A DNA stretch of 64,000 nt, taken from Halorubrum salipaludis. Its GTDB lineage: Archaea > Halobacteriota > Halobacteria > Halobacteriales > Haloferacaceae. The notes beneath the pieces were generated by a model. That model saw only the letters and a list, made by a program, of their open reading frames with translations. It was not told where the DNA came from and searched no databases. Of the stretch, positions 1 through 8,180 are shown piece after piece. Where the stretch lies: NCBI RefSeq assembly GCF_002286985.1, contig NZ_NSKC01000002.1, positions 124,001 through 188,000 of the forward strand, read 5' to 3'. Numbering within the stretch: the first letter of the stretch is position 1; each line of letters opens with the position of its first letter. The position numbers and the translations under genes were made by a program.

Positions 1-291
1 CTGAGCTCGTTCGTCTCCGCAGAGGGCCAGCAGGTGTGGGTCGAGGACGGCGGGTTCATCGCCTCCAACACCGAGGTGCCGGACGAGGCCTACGAGATCG
101 AGGTCATGGCGAACCTGCCGGACCTCGCCGCCGAGGTGACGGTCGTGCCCGACCTCGACGACGCGCTCGGGAACCCGTTCCAAGAGGAGTTCTGGTCGGT
201 GCTCAAAGGGCTGTGGGCCTCCCCGGACACGGCGACCGAGGACATCGTCAGCCCGCTCGACACCGCCCACCAGGAGACGCTGGATAACTGA
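1..291 (+). CDS. C-terminal part of an ABC transporter solute-binding protein (5' end outside window)
   Basis: The reading frame is open from base 1 and stops at 289-291, so only the last 96 residues are present. The visible part has a motif of the type FVSAEGQQVW followed by an Ala/Asp/Glu-rich helical tail, which matches the C-terminal lobe of periplasmic-type sugar-binding proteins (MalE-like family 1). Such proteins are lipid-anchored outside the membrane in haloarchaea and pass the ligand to a permease pair. The lipobox and N-terminal lobe are not in the window, so the substrate cannot be assigned. A small membrane-protein gene starts 2 bases after the stop and is probably co-transcribed. 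Assignment to the family is an inference from a short tail. Confidence 0.65.
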   Translation: MSSFVSAEGQQVWVEDGGFIASNTEVPDEAYEIEVMANLPDLAAEVTVVPDLDDALGNPFQEEFWSVLKGLWASPDTATEDIVSPLDTAHQETLDN

Positions 292-293
292 CG

Positions 294-608
294 ATGGAGT
301 CGACGTCGACCGCGGACGACCGGGGCGACCGGGGCGACCGCCGCGGGGAGCTCGCCCGGATGTTCGACCCGGAGGAGATCCGGCGCCGGAACCTCGTCTC
401 GCTCGGGATGGACGTGCTCATCCTCGCGACGACCGGCCTCCTCGTAATCCTGTTCACCAAGGGCCTGTGGCCGGCCGTCATCGGAGCGATCCCGATCGCG
501 GCGCTCCTGTACTTCGGATGGGCCTCCTCGAAGGCGTTCTTCGTCGCGCAGGTGCTCGCGATCGGCGTGACGCTGCTCGCCACCGCGACCGGCGTGCTGC
601 CGTACTGA
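294..608 (+). CDS. Small hypothetical membrane protein downstream of the solute-binding protein
   Basis: This 104-residue protein has an acidic/basic cytoplasmic N-terminus of about 40 residues. It is followed by three hydrophobic segments (about 45-62, 64-80 and 84-102), ending almost directly after the last one. I do not recognise a family. The ATG lies 2 bases after the stop of the solute-binding protein gene, so the two are almost certainly one transcript. It could be an accessory to the transporter, but nothing in the sequence shows a function. Confidence 0.6.
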   Translation: MESTSTADDRGDRGDRRGELARMFDPEEIRRRNLVSLGMDVLILATTGLLVILFTKGLWPAVIGAIPIAALLYFGWASSKAFFVAQVLAIGVTLLATATGVLPY

Positions 609-710
609 CACGAGGGGATTCGGGAGGTCACGTTTTCGTCCCGCCGATCGGACTCGCGTTTTGCTTGAGTCAGGCGCAACGGGTTTGCTTGGGTCAGGCA
701 CAGCCGTGCG

Positions 711-868
711 TGATCGCGCGAGTGAGTCTCACACGGTGGTCGAGTGGTTGCTTATAAGTCGGATCGTCGCGGAGCCGGCGGGTGTTTATGAGCGGTCGTC
801 GCCGTTGCTCACCCTCTTTTAAATACCCTCACGTGTCCACAGATCTGCACTACCGGCTCCCGCCATCA
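711..868. repeat. Shrunken copy (A) of the dispersed hairpin element
   Basis: The gene-free stretch 609-941 holds this 158-base relic. Its left end carries TGATCGCGCGAG (711-722), which pairs 10 of 12 with CTCCCGCCATCA (857-868) at the right end. It has the two TATA-like boxes of the family, CTTATAAG (751-758) and TTTATGAG (785-792), exactly 34 bases apart. Compared with the copy at 15640-16162, the whole middle (central hairpin and conserved core) is absent and the left part runs directly into the right part. Just before it, 660-679 and 684-703 are an imperfect tandem repeat. No gene is supported here. Confidence 0.65.
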
Positions 869-941
869 CTCACCGCCGTTTCATGCACTGGGTGACGGGG
901 CGTGGGACGCGATCTGTCGTGGAGATCGCCAAGGCCTCCGG

Positions 942-1988
942 CTAGAATTCGAGGCCGACGGCGTCGCGGTCGGGTCGGATCGGGCTCGTCGGGTACGGCG
1001 GCGACGCCTCGGGGTCGTTGAACGGCCGGGGGGCCACGTCGTTGGGCGCGCCGGGGTAGAAGAGCGCGGCGAGCGTCTGGATCGCGGTCCGACCGCTGGC
1101 GAGCTCGAACTGGCCGCCGCCGTACAGCTCGATCCCCCGTTCCTCGCAGTACGCGATCGTCTCGAACAGCGATTCGAGGGTGCCGAACCGGGAGGGCTTG
1201 ATGTTGCACCACCCCGGCTCGACCGGGAGCAACTCGAGGCTCTCGACGCCGTCGATCGGGTAGTCGAAGGAGAGCCGGTCCGCCTGCGGCTCGACGAGCG
1301 GGCGCGTCTCGGGCGTGAACGCGGCGTCCTCGACGATCGCGGCCGGGAACGCGGCGAACACGTCGCGGTACAGCTCGGGGTCGGCCTCGACGTCGACGTC
1401 GGTGTCTTCGTACCAGCCCTTGAGGTCCAAAATGCGGACGGCGTCGGTCTCCCTGAGCGTCACGAACGCCTCCTCGGGCCAGTCGGGCGTCGGGTCGAGC
1501 TTGAACTCCAGGTCGTCGTCGAGCGCGAGCAGCTCCTCGACGCGGGCGGTCGTCGGCGGCTCTCCCAGCCGCGTCGAGACGACGAACCGGACCGGATCGG
1601 GGTCGATCCCGAGGTATTCGCCGAGCGACTCCCCGCGTTGCCGGAGCGCCAGGTCGAGCGCGGCGCTCTCGACTGCCCACCGGCGGTAGTTGCGGAAGTA
1701 CTCCCGTTCGGGCGGCTTGTGCGCGAAGAGATCGATCTCGTCTAAACGGGCCGACAGCCCGTCGATCGTCCACTCCCCCTCGATGTCGATCGGGTCGGTC
1801 CCGACGAGCGCGGCGTGGTCCTCGGTCTCGTACGTCACGTCCTCGCCGCGGCCGATGACCCCGTCGCCGGTGAGACGGAACTCGGTGGTCGTCCGCTCGA
1901 ACCCGCTGGTCGTTTTCCCGGTGTACCGGCGCCGGTCCACCGATTCGATCGTCACCGAGAGGTCCGCGATCCGCTCGTACGCGCTCAT
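942..1988 (-). CDS. Enolase-superfamily protein of unknown substrate
   Basis: A 348-residue protein with the capping N-terminal domain and TIM barrel of the enolase superfamily. Visible candidates for the active site are Lys163 (FKLDP), Asp188 (LDLKGWYED), Glu220/Asp221 (VEDAAF), Asp242 (SFDYP) and Lys264 (NIKPS). This Lys/Asp/Glu/Asp/Lys order resembles the muconate-cycloisomerase and o-succinylbenzoate-synthase branch. The sequence style is that of a conserved haloarchaeal protein normally called only enolase-like. MenC activity is possible because menF is in the same window, but the two are 18 kb apart and nothing links them directly. The start ATG (1986-1988) is the only good one. Confidence 0.75.
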   Translation of the reverse strand: MSAYERIADLSVTIESVDRRRYTGKTTSGFERTTTEFRLTGDGVIGRGEDVTYETEDHAALVGTDPIDIEGEWTIDGLSARLDEIDLFAHKPPEREYFRNYRRWAVESAALDLALRQRGESLGEYLGIDPDPVRFVVSTRLGEPPTTARVEELLALDDDLEFKLDPTPDWPEEAFVTLRETDAVRILDLKGWYEDTDVDVEADPELYRDVFAAFPAAIVEDAAFTPETRPLVEPQADRLSFDYPIDGVESLELLPVEPGWCNIKPSRFGTLESLFETIAYCEERGIELYGGGQFELASGRTAIQTLAALFYPGAPNDVAPRPFNDPEASPPYPTSPIRPDRDAVGLEF

Positions 1989-2046
1989 GGCGTCCCCGAC
2001 GGTCCGCGGGGACTTAAACGGAGGACGCCGTCGACGGCGTCAGTGG

Positions 2047-2757
2047 TCAGGTCCGCTCCCCGGTTCGGAGCTGACACCGGAGCGTCGCGACCCGCGTCGC
2101 GAGCGCCCAGAACAGCGGGATCACGGTGAGCGCGACGGCGCCGGCGGCCGCGACCTGCAGCACGGTCGTCGTGAACCACGGCTCGGCGTCGGGATAGGGG
2201 ATCGACGTGTGGGTCACCTCGCCGATCACGGGGATGAAGTAGTCCATCAGGAGGTCGACCGTGTACCACGCGGTCGCGACCCCCACCGCCTTCAGCGGGA
2301 AGTCCGTGATCCGGTGGAGCACGAACGCCTGCACGACCATCCCGAGGTGGCTCACGAAGAGGAACGCGTACATCGCGGGCCCCGAGTTCGCGAGGAACGC
2401 GGGGTAGAAGACGACGAGCACGTACGGGGTCCAGAGCCCGAGCTTGACGTTCCCGAAGAAGGCGAGCGCCGCGAGCGTGTCGCTCGACCGCCCGAGCGCC
2501 CACGCCGCGAGCGCGACCGCGATGAGGAGCGTCGCGCCCGGGCTGTCGGGGATGAAGGGCCACATCTCGACCGGGAGCTCGCGGAACTGGAACCGGTAGT
2601 ACCAGAAGCCGAACGCGGTGCCGAGGAGGTTGACGGCGACGATCACCCAGACGAGCCGGAAGGCGACGTCTTCCAGCGCCTTCGGAAGCGGGGCGAGCCA
2701 CCGCGGCAGCGACTCGCGGTCCGGGGGATCGCGGCCGAGCGCGCCGACGATGTCCAT
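2047..2757 (-). CDS. DUF1405 family membrane protein
   Basis: This 236-residue integral membrane protein has about six to seven hydrophobic helices. It carries the conserved features of the DUF1405 (YpjA-like) family: a WVIVAVNLLGTAFGFWYY segment near residue 40, a Pro-rich first loop, a FYPAF motif and a HRITDFPLK-type loop. The function of the family is unknown. It lies between the enolase-like gene and the divergent fxsA-like gene and is transcribed alone or together with the enolase-like gene (58 bases apart, same strand). Confidence 0.8.
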   Translation of the reverse strand: MDIVGALGRDPPDRESLPRWLAPLPKALEDVAFRLVWVIVAVNLLGTAFGFWYYRFQFRELPVEMWPFIPDSPGATLLIAVALAAWALGRSSDTLAALAFFGNVKLGLWTPYVLVVFYPAFLANSGPAMYAFLFVSHLGMVVQAFVLHRITDFPLKAVGVATAWYTVDLLMDYFIPVIGEVTHTSIPYPDAEPWFTTTVLQVAAAGAVALTVIPLFWALATRVATLRCQLRTGERT

Positions 2758-2891
2758 ACGGTCGGCTCGGACCGCCCGGTCAAAGCCGTGGCGGTCGCGG
2801 ATCGGTAACGGCGGGGGACGGTGGGGCGAAGGAGAAACGGCGGGAGTCCGGGACGAAAAGGGCTATGGGTCCCCGGCGGGAAGGCGACGGT

Positions 2892-3551
2892 ATGCGCCCG
2901 CGAACGCTGCTCGCGCTGCTCCTCGTCGTCCCCCTCGTGGACGCGCTGTTCCTGATCGTCGTCGCGACGCGTCTCGGGTGGGCGGTCACCGTCGCGCTCG
3001 TCGTGTTGACGGCCGTTCTCGGGATGCTCCTCCTCCGCGCCGAGGGGCGCGCGACGCTCGCGCGGGTCCAGCGCAAACTGGCCCGCGGCGAGCCCCCGAC
3101 CGACGAACTGCTCGACGGCGGCCTGTTGATCGCCGCCGGCGCGTTCCTGCTCACGCCGGGGCTCGTCACCGACGCGGTCGGGTTCCTGCTCGCGCTCCCG
3201 CTCTCACGGGTTCCGATCCGCATGGCCCTCAAGAAGTACGTGGTGATCCCGTACCTCGACAGCGAGACCGGCGGGTTCACGACCGGCAACGTCTACATCG
3301 GCGGGTTCCCCGGCGGCGACGGTGACGGCGCCGGCGGCGGATTCACGATGGGCGGCGGCGCCGGATTCGGCGGCGGGAACTGGGACTTCGGCGGCGGCGA
3401 CTTCGATCAGGGCGATTTCGGCGACGAGTTCGACGGCGGGAACGCCGGCGGTGACGCCGACGGCGACCGCTTCGACGATCCGGACCACGCGGACGACGTC
3501 GTCGACGTGGACTTCACGGTTGAGGACGACGAGTCGGAGCGGACCGACTGA
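2892..3551 (+). CDS. fxsA: FxsA family membrane protein with a glycine/aspartate-rich tail
   Basis: This 219-residue protein has three predicted membrane helices (about 6-28, 30-48, 78-102). It carries the family hallmark around residues 80-100, a GAFLLTPGLVTDAVGFLL-type segment. FxsA in E. coli eases phage exclusion; its biochemical role is unknown. From about residue 135 the protein becomes a low-complexity Gly/Asp/Phe-rich tail of about 85 residues, absent from typical FxsA and common in haloarchaeal versions. The ATG at 2892 is preferred over the upstream in-frame GTG at 2865 because the hydrophobic N-terminus starts directly after it. Confidence 0.85.
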   Translation: MRPRTLLALLLVVPLVDALFLIVVATRLGWAVTVALVVLTAVLGMLLLRAEGRATLARVQRKLARGEPPTDELLDGGLLIAAGAFLLTPGLVTDAVGFLLALPLSRVPIRMALKKYVVIPYLDSETGGFTTGNVYIGGFPGGDGDGAGGGFTMGGGAGFGGGNWDFGGGDFDQGDFGDEFDGGNAGGDADGDRFDDPDHADDVVDVDFTVEDDESERTD

Positions 3552-3643
3552 GGCGCGCCTTCTGCGGGCGTTCTCCCTCCCCGTGAGCCGTTTCCGGCGC
3601 GATCTGAAACCGACCGCCTGCGGGCGATTCGCGAAAGGAAACC

Positions 3644-3651
3644 CTTAAAAT
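3644..3651 (+). promoter_or_regulatory. TATA box of tRNA-Ile
   Basis: CTTAAAAT sits 33-40 bases upstream of the tRNA, preceded by a purine-rich stretch (GAAAGGAAA) that fits an archaeal BRE. Spacing is as expected for an archaeal tRNA promoter with a short leader. Confidence 0.6.
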
Positions 3652-3683
3652 CCTACCAGCGCAACGAACGAATGCGCTCACCT

Positions 3684-3757
3684 GGGCCAATAGCTCAGTC
3701 AGGTTGAGCGCTCGGCTGATAACCGGGAGGTCCACGGTTCAAATCCGTGTTGGCCCA
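3684..3757 (+). tRNA. tRNA-Ile (GAT anticodon)
   Basis: The acceptor arm pairs GGGCCAA (3684-3690) with TTGGCCC (3750-3756), with discriminator A at 3757. The anticodon stem CTCGG/CCGGG encloses the loop CTGATAA, giving anticodon GAT. The T arm holds GGTTCAAATCC. CCA is not encoded. An AT-rich island begins directly downstream, so the gene is a plausible integration target, but no second copy of its 3' end was found. Confidence 0.95.
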
Positions 3758-4137
3758 CCTACTGCGCGTCCGGTCTTCGACCGGGCGGGATTGGTGGGCT
3801 GGGACTCCCCAGCCACCCAATTTCGGTATTCTAACACTCCTGAGATGAGAGTGCAAAATCAGAGGACGTATCGCAGTTTTAGATAGCTCTCCGTCCGATC
3901 AACGAGCTCGAGTTAGAGGATGATTGGATCTGTTCGTGTGAGGATCTGCTGAGGGGTCGAAGGGATGTACGTGGTAGACTGCGACGTGAAGCAGTTAATC
4001 AACAACGAGAATATGAGTCGATAAATCGCTCTCCTTCGTCATAATATTCTATCACTCCGCGGTTTCGGAGCTCTAAAATATGTTCTCGGACTGTCGTCCG
4101 TGGCATTTATTGGATATACAACTGTTCTTGTTGGTAA
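3758..4137. other. Gene-free, AT-rich left border of a genomic island
   Basis: No coding frame is supported. An imperfect hairpin (3793-3817, GGTGGGCTGGG against CCCAGCCACC) follows the tRNA by about 35 bases and may act as a terminator. From about 3815 base composition drops sharply compared with the host, marking the start of the island. A likely promoter for the next gene lies in the last 40 bases (TTTATTGGATATACA region). Confidence 0.5.
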
Positions 4138-4725
4138 ATGTCAATTCCTGATTATGCAGAACACATTGACACCGACTTCTGGAAACCCATCTGGGATGGC
4201 GTGGTAGAAACTTTAGACATGCTTGATACGCAGTACCAGTCAATCAATCGGTCCGTCATCGAGATCGCCGTTTTGCACTTACATATGACGAATAATATTC
4301 TGTATTCAAAAACGGGCCGTGGTCCTGTTGATATGGATTCAATGTATAACGAGCCATATGTTTTTTCTGGAGATTGTGAAGACCAAAGTGTTCAGTTGGC
4401 ATCAGCGTACAAACATGCGGGATACAGATGCTTGTTAGTCGCTATTCTGGATGCGAACGATTCTAACGGACACCTGCTTGTACTAGTTGAGAATCCGCTT
4501 AATTCTCAAGCGGAATTTGAACGCCAATTGAGGCAATTCTATATGTCTATTCATACCCCTGCTGTACCAACGGGTAAGACGAAATACTTCGGTGAAGAGT
4601 GGTATATTGCCGACCCAGTCAACAGTATGTTTATCGGTGATGTAACCTCGTCTGGGATGTATATCGACGGAGACCCAAGCGGTTACTTTGAATTTGTGAA
4701 CGAACTACAGGTCGAGAAGGTTTGA
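4138..4725 (+). CDS. Transglutaminase-like cysteine-peptidase-fold protein
   Basis: A 195-residue protein in the AT-rich island. It shows the transglutaminase-like triad in order: Cys80 in SGDCEDQS, His112 in NGHLLVLVE, and Asp159 in WYIADP. The GDCED motif, a following helix and the H/D spacing are typical of the transglutaminase-core superfamily, whose archaeal members are mostly thought to be proteases or peptide-processing enzymes. There is no signal peptide or membrane segment, so it is probably cytoplasmic. Codon use favours A/T third positions, unlike flanking genes, which suggests transfer. The rhomboid-like gene follows after 70 bases on the same strand. The fold call is good; the substrate is unknown. 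Confidence 0.7.
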   Translation: MSIPDYAEHIDTDFWKPIWDGVVETLDMLDTQYQSINRSVIEIAVLHLHMTNNILYSKTGRGPVDMDSMYNEPYVFSGDCEDQSVQLASAYKHAGYRCLLVAILDANDSNGHLLVLVENPLNSQAEFERQLRQFYMSIHTPAVPTGKTKYFGEEWYIADPVNSMFIGDVTSSGMYIDGDPSGYFEFVNELQVEKV

Positions 4726-4795
4726 GGTACGGTAAATATATGAATAAAGTCGGGGCTCCCAGTCGCATATAGCTCAATACAAAACGTAGAGTAAC

Positions 4796-5629
4796 ATGGT
4801 AGAGACAACCTCTCCGCATCATCAAGAATGGAGCTCAGATCTCGCTCTCATTCTATCAGTCCCGATCCTGCTTACATCAATTCTTTTCTTCACACCAACC
4901 AGCCTCCAACAGCAACTCGCACTCAGACCAACCGATCCACAGTGGTACACGGTGTTTACGGCGGCGTACGTCCATGCGGGCGTTGACCACCTCCAGAGTA
5001 ACGTCGTCGGATATCTCCTCGCGGTGAGCTACGCATATTGGCTCTGTCTCCACACTCGTCGACGCCGATGGTTCAGGCGGACGACGGTCGGCCTGCTGAT
5101 CGTGACGCCGATCGTGGTCAACGGGGTCGATCTGCTGCTCTTCGGTACCTACCTCCCCGAGATCGAGGGACTTTCTCGCGGCTTCTCTGGTGTCGTCGGC
5201 GGGTTTGGTGGGTTCCTGTTGGTCGCGTTCGTGGTCGCCGTTCGCGATACCTACAACTCGGAACTCGCGCAGATCGTCGGTGTCGCGCTCGTCCTGCTGC
5301 TGTTGCAGCTGATCGACGTGGTGTATGCCGGAATGGTACGGCCACTCGTTGCCGGGCTCGTCACGTTCGGGATTGTCATGCAGGTGATTGGGGTCCTCTA
5401 CGAGCGTGGGTGGGAAATTCCGGTCATCGAAGCATCACCGCGGACGCTCGCACTTCGCGCCATTTCTGGGACGCTTGTGCTGAGTGTGTTAGCGATTCTG
5501 GTGCTCCAAATGTTTCCGGGGACTCTGGTGGAAGGCGGGACGTTCGTGAATATCGTCGCTCATGGAGTGGGATTATTGACTGGGATCGTGTTATCTACGA
5601 CAGCCACAAAAGTGAGTACACAGCGCTGA
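4796..5629 (+). CDS. Rhomboid-like intramembrane serine protease
   Basis: A 277-residue membrane protein with about six to seven helices. Rhomboid landmarks are visible: HAGVDHLQSN (residues 60-69, the H-x4-HL-x2-N element of TM2), GFSG with candidate nucleophile Ser131 in TM4, and AHGVGLLTG with candidate His256 in the last helix. Rhomboids cut membrane proteins within or next to the bilayer. It sits in the island between the transglutaminase-like gene and a convergent orphan membrane protein. Its base composition is intermediate between island and host. Pairing of two putative proteases suggests, but does not prove, joint processing of a membrane target. Confidence 0.8.
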   Translation: MVETTSPHHQEWSSDLALILSVPILLTSILFFTPTSLQQQLALRPTDPQWYTVFTAAYVHAGVDHLQSNVVGYLLAVSYAYWLCLHTRRRRWFRRTTVGLLIVTPIVVNGVDLLLFGTYLPEIEGLSRGFSGVVGGFGGFLLVAFVVAVRDTYNSELAQIVGVALVLLLLQLIDVVYAGMVRPLVAGLVTFGIVMQVIGVLYERGWEIPVIEASPRTLALRAISGTLVLSVLAILVLQMFPGTLVEGGTFVNIVAHGVGLLTGIVLSTTATKVSTQR

Positions 5630-5666
5630 CAAGAGCTAAGGACGGAAGTTAGTATTCTAGTCACTA

Positions 5667-6464
5667 CTAAAGATCCAGTTGTGGCAGACGGATTACGAAG
5701 ATAATAGTGATAGCTATTGACCCTAGCGCCGAAAAGATCAAAAGTATAAATCCAGCAAGTTGTTCAGTGTTTGCCCCAAGAGACGCTGCAGTCTGTACAA
5801 TCCCGGCTAGAAGGAAGAAAACAAATTCGTAATGTGTAGTAGCTCGTTGTCGAACATCTGATTGGATGCTATTATTTATATTAGAAGGCGAATGATGAAA
5901 AGTATTTGATCGGCCTTGGAGAAAAATCGCTGTAATTAGATAACTACCAGCTAGAAGCTGCAAATTCACTCTACCGTAGTATCCCAATGTAAATGGCAAA
6001 GGCGCAAGCAACAAGACAAATCCCACTGGTGCCAATTGTGAAAAGTAGCTCAAATACTCGTCTTTGTATTCTTGATAAGATCCTCTTTCATCATACGGCT
6101 CAGAAAACGCGTCCACATCTGTAGTTGCGCCCCAGATCATATCACCAATACTTTCGATCAGATTGTCAAATTGTTCTATATATTCTGTTGCTGTTACCCA
6201 CGCCAGAAACAAGAATAAGATTCCCACTGACCATTTGATAAATGTGGGATTCAGGATGTCTAGGTTGACAAGTTCAATCAGATCAAATTGAGCTAAAACC
6301 ACTGTAATAAATGAGAATATAAACAATGAGAAGGTGAATATAATTACAATAGCAGCCCCCCCAAACACATCATACAATATCCTAATTACGGCAGACCGGA
6401 TCACATTTCGTATCTTCTTGTCATTTTCTGGATCCACGGGAAGGTCGCTATCATGTTCTGCCAT
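5667..6464 (-). CDS. Orphan multi-spanning membrane protein of the island
   Basis: This 265-residue protein has about five to six hydrophobic helices (about 38-60, 75-98, 145-160, 170-185, 212-230, 238-260). The loop between the second and third, about 50 residues, is soluble and acidic. I do not recognise the family. The gene is strongly AT-rich with AT-ending codons, unlike the host. It is convergent with the rhomboid-like gene, with 37 bases between stops, and its own promoter lies in the AT-rich stretch 6465-6550. It may be cargo of a mobile island. Confidence 0.65.
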   Translation of the reverse strand: MAEHDSDLPVDPENDKKIRNVIRSAVIRILYDVFGGAAIVIIFTFSLFIFSFITVVLAQFDLIELVNLDILNPTFIKWSVGILFLFLAWVTATEYIEQFDNLIESIGDMIWGATTDVDAFSEPYDERGSYQEYKDEYLSYFSQLAPVGFVLLLAPLPFTLGYYGRVNLQLLAGSYLITAIFLQGRSNTFHHSPSNINNSIQSDVRQRATTHYEFVFFLLAGIVQTAASLGANTEQLAGFILLIFSALGSIAITIIFVIRLPQLDL

Positions 6465-6627
6465 AATTTTCGGATAGTTATTATATCCTACTCAGAGTAA
6501 TTATAAACAACTTTTTTGTCTGTCGAAATACACTTTTTGTTTTTACGATCCGCTGAGAAGCTAGTTTTATATTGTAGTCAGATCGGTGATCGGCGTCGAC
6601 CTCGTCAGTGTCGGCTTCGCACTCGTT

Positions 6628-7029
6628 TCAGGTGCGAACGTCCACGCCCGCCAGCTCCCGCGCGAGGTACTCCGCGATCGACACGTCTTCCTCCTCGACG
6701 AACCGGGCGACCTCCTCGCCGTCGGGGGTCTCGACGACGACCGTGGGGATCAGCTCGATCCCGTACTCGTCGACGCCCTCGCCCTCTTTGCCGGTTGGGC
6801 CCTTCGTCACCGGGAAGTGTTCGATGCGGTCGTCGGGGACGCCGGCCGCGGCGAGCGCCGCGCCGAAGGTCGGGAGCTGTCGCTGACAGTCGCCACACCA
6901 GTCGCCGCCCCACACCTTGAACCGGTAGTCGTCGGCCGCGAGCGCGTCGAGGACGGTCTGGTCGAAGTCGTCGGCGTCGGGGGCGTTCGGGGCGCCCTCG
7001 AAGTCGGGATCGAGCGTTTCGAGCGTCAT
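6628..7029 (-). CDS. Thioredoxin family protein
   Basis: This 133-residue protein has a thioredoxin-type active site, WCGDC, at residues 44-48 with Cys45 and Cys48. The cis-Pro region is ELIPTVVV. The GDC variant in place of GPC suggests a thioredoxin-like reductant or bacilliredoxin-like protein rather than classical TrxA. It begins at the ATG at 7027-7029; the longer in-frame extension upstream is Arg/Gly-rich and unlikely to be coding. Cysteine synthase is divergently transcribed 123 bases away, which fits a sulfur or redox context, though this may be coincidence. Confidence 0.85.
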   Translation of the reverse strand: MTLETLDPDFEGAPNAPDADDFDQTVLDALAADDYRFKVWGGDWCGDCQRQLPTFGAALAAAGVPDDRIEHFPVTKGPTGKEGEGVDEYGIELIPTVVVETPDGEEVARFVEEEDVSIAEYLARELAGVDVRT

Positions 7030-7152
7030 ACCCGGTCGTACGCCGGCGACGCTTGTAAACGCCGCGTCGGTGGCAACGGGTCGGTGGGGTCCTTCGGACG
7101 CGTTTTGCCGGTGTCCGCCGGGCCTTTGGGCGGCGCCCTCCTCGGGTTGCAC

Positions 7153-8079
7153 ATGGACGACGACGCGTTGGACACGCTCGGCTCGCCGCTCGTGCGGGTC
7201 GACTCACCGCCGGAGACGACGGTGGCGGCGAAGGTCGAGTCGCGCAATCCCGGCGGCTCCGCGAAGGACCGCCCGGCGCTGTACATGATCGAGGCGGCCG
7301 AAGAGTCGGGCGAGCTGACGCCCGGCGACGGGATCGTCGAGCCCACCTCCGGCAACACGGGTATCGGGCTGGCGATGGTCGGCGCGGTGAAGGGGTACGA
7401 CGTGACGCTCGTGATGCCGGAGGGCAAGTCGATCGAGCGCCGGCGGCTCATGCGCGCGTACGGCGCCGACGTGGAGCTCGTCGACGGCGACATCTCCGAC
7501 GCCAAGGCGCGCGCCGACGAGCTCGAACGCGACGCGGGCATGGTCCAGCTCCGCCAGTTCGAGAACCCCGCGAACCCCCGGGCCCACTACGAGACGACCG
7601 GCCCGGAGGTCCTCGATCAGGTCGGCGACCGCACCGTCGACGCCCTCGTCGCGGGGGTCGGCACGGGCGGGACCATCACCGGGATCGGGCGGCGGCTTCG
7701 CGAGGCGTTCCCCGACGTGCGGATCGACGCGGTCGAGCCGAGCGACAACGCCGTGCTCTCGGGCGGCGAGCCCGGAAACGACCGGTTTCAGGGGATGGGT
7801 CCGGGGTTCGTCGCGCCGAACCTCGACACGAGCCTGATCGACGAGGTGCACACGGTCGACATCGACAGCGCCGAGGCCGAGTGCCGCCGGCTCGCGCGCG
7901 AGGAGGGGCTGCTCGTCGGGCAGTCCTCCGGCGCGTCCAACCTCGCGGCCAAAAATGTCGCCGAGGAACTCCGCGAGTCGGGCGACTTCGCCGGCGACGA
8001 GCCCCTCGTCGTCACCGTGTTCTGGGACAGCGGCGAGCGCTACCTCACCGCCGGCACCTTCGGTGCCTTCGACGCCTGA
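7153..8079 (+). CDS. cysK: PLP-dependent cysteine synthase family protein
   Basis: A 308-residue fold-type II PLP enzyme. Lys38 in NPGGSAKDRPA is the Schiff-base lysine, TSGNTGIGLA around residue 65 binds the substrate carboxylate, and GTGGTITG near residue 175 is the phosphate-binding loop. It forms cysteine from O-acetylserine (or O-phosphoserine) and sulfide; the exact donor cannot be read from the sequence. The ATG at 7153 gives a normal family start; longer in-frame starts run through the thioredoxin gene on the other strand. Confidence 0.9.
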   Translation: MDDDALDTLGSPLVRVDSPPETTVAAKVESRNPGGSAKDRPALYMIEAAEESGELTPGDGIVEPTSGNTGIGLAMVGAVKGYDVTLVMPEGKSIERRRLMRAYGADVELVDGDISDAKARADELERDAGMVQLRQFENPANPRAHYETTGPEVLDQVGDRTVDALVAGVGTGGTITGIGRRLREAFPDVRIDAVEPSDNAVLSGGEPGNDRFQGMGPGFVAPNLDTSLIDEVHTVDIDSAEAECRRLAREEGLLVGQSSGASNLAAKNVAEELRESGDFAGDEPLVVTVFWDSGERYLTAGTFGAFDA

Positions 8080-8180
8080 GGGTCCGCCGGCGTCACAGCG
8101 ACTGGAGGGCGCGGTCGTGTGCGAAACCCGTCTTCTAGTGGCGGGTCAGTCCGACACGGCCGATCGGTACCGACTGATCT

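Noticed and set aside
1-291. The truncated solute-binding protein as the missing partner of the SBP-less sugar importer
   Set aside because: It lies 12 kb away beyond unrelated genes and only its tail is visible, so a link cannot be supported.
850-1773. Long Arg/Ala/Pro-rich open frames antisense to or in other frames of real genes (many across the window)
   Set aside because: They are shadows caused by high GC. They overlap well-supported genes, lack family motifs and have implausibly basic composition for a halophile.
3704-3886. Short ORF starting inside tRNA-Ile
   Set aside because: It overlaps the tRNA and has no ribosome-binding site, family motif or plausible promoter.
3758-6600. Integrase or tRNA-derived attachment site for the AT-rich island
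   Set aside because: No recombinase gene is present, and no second copy of the tRNA-Ile 3' end was found at the right border. The island call rests on composition only.
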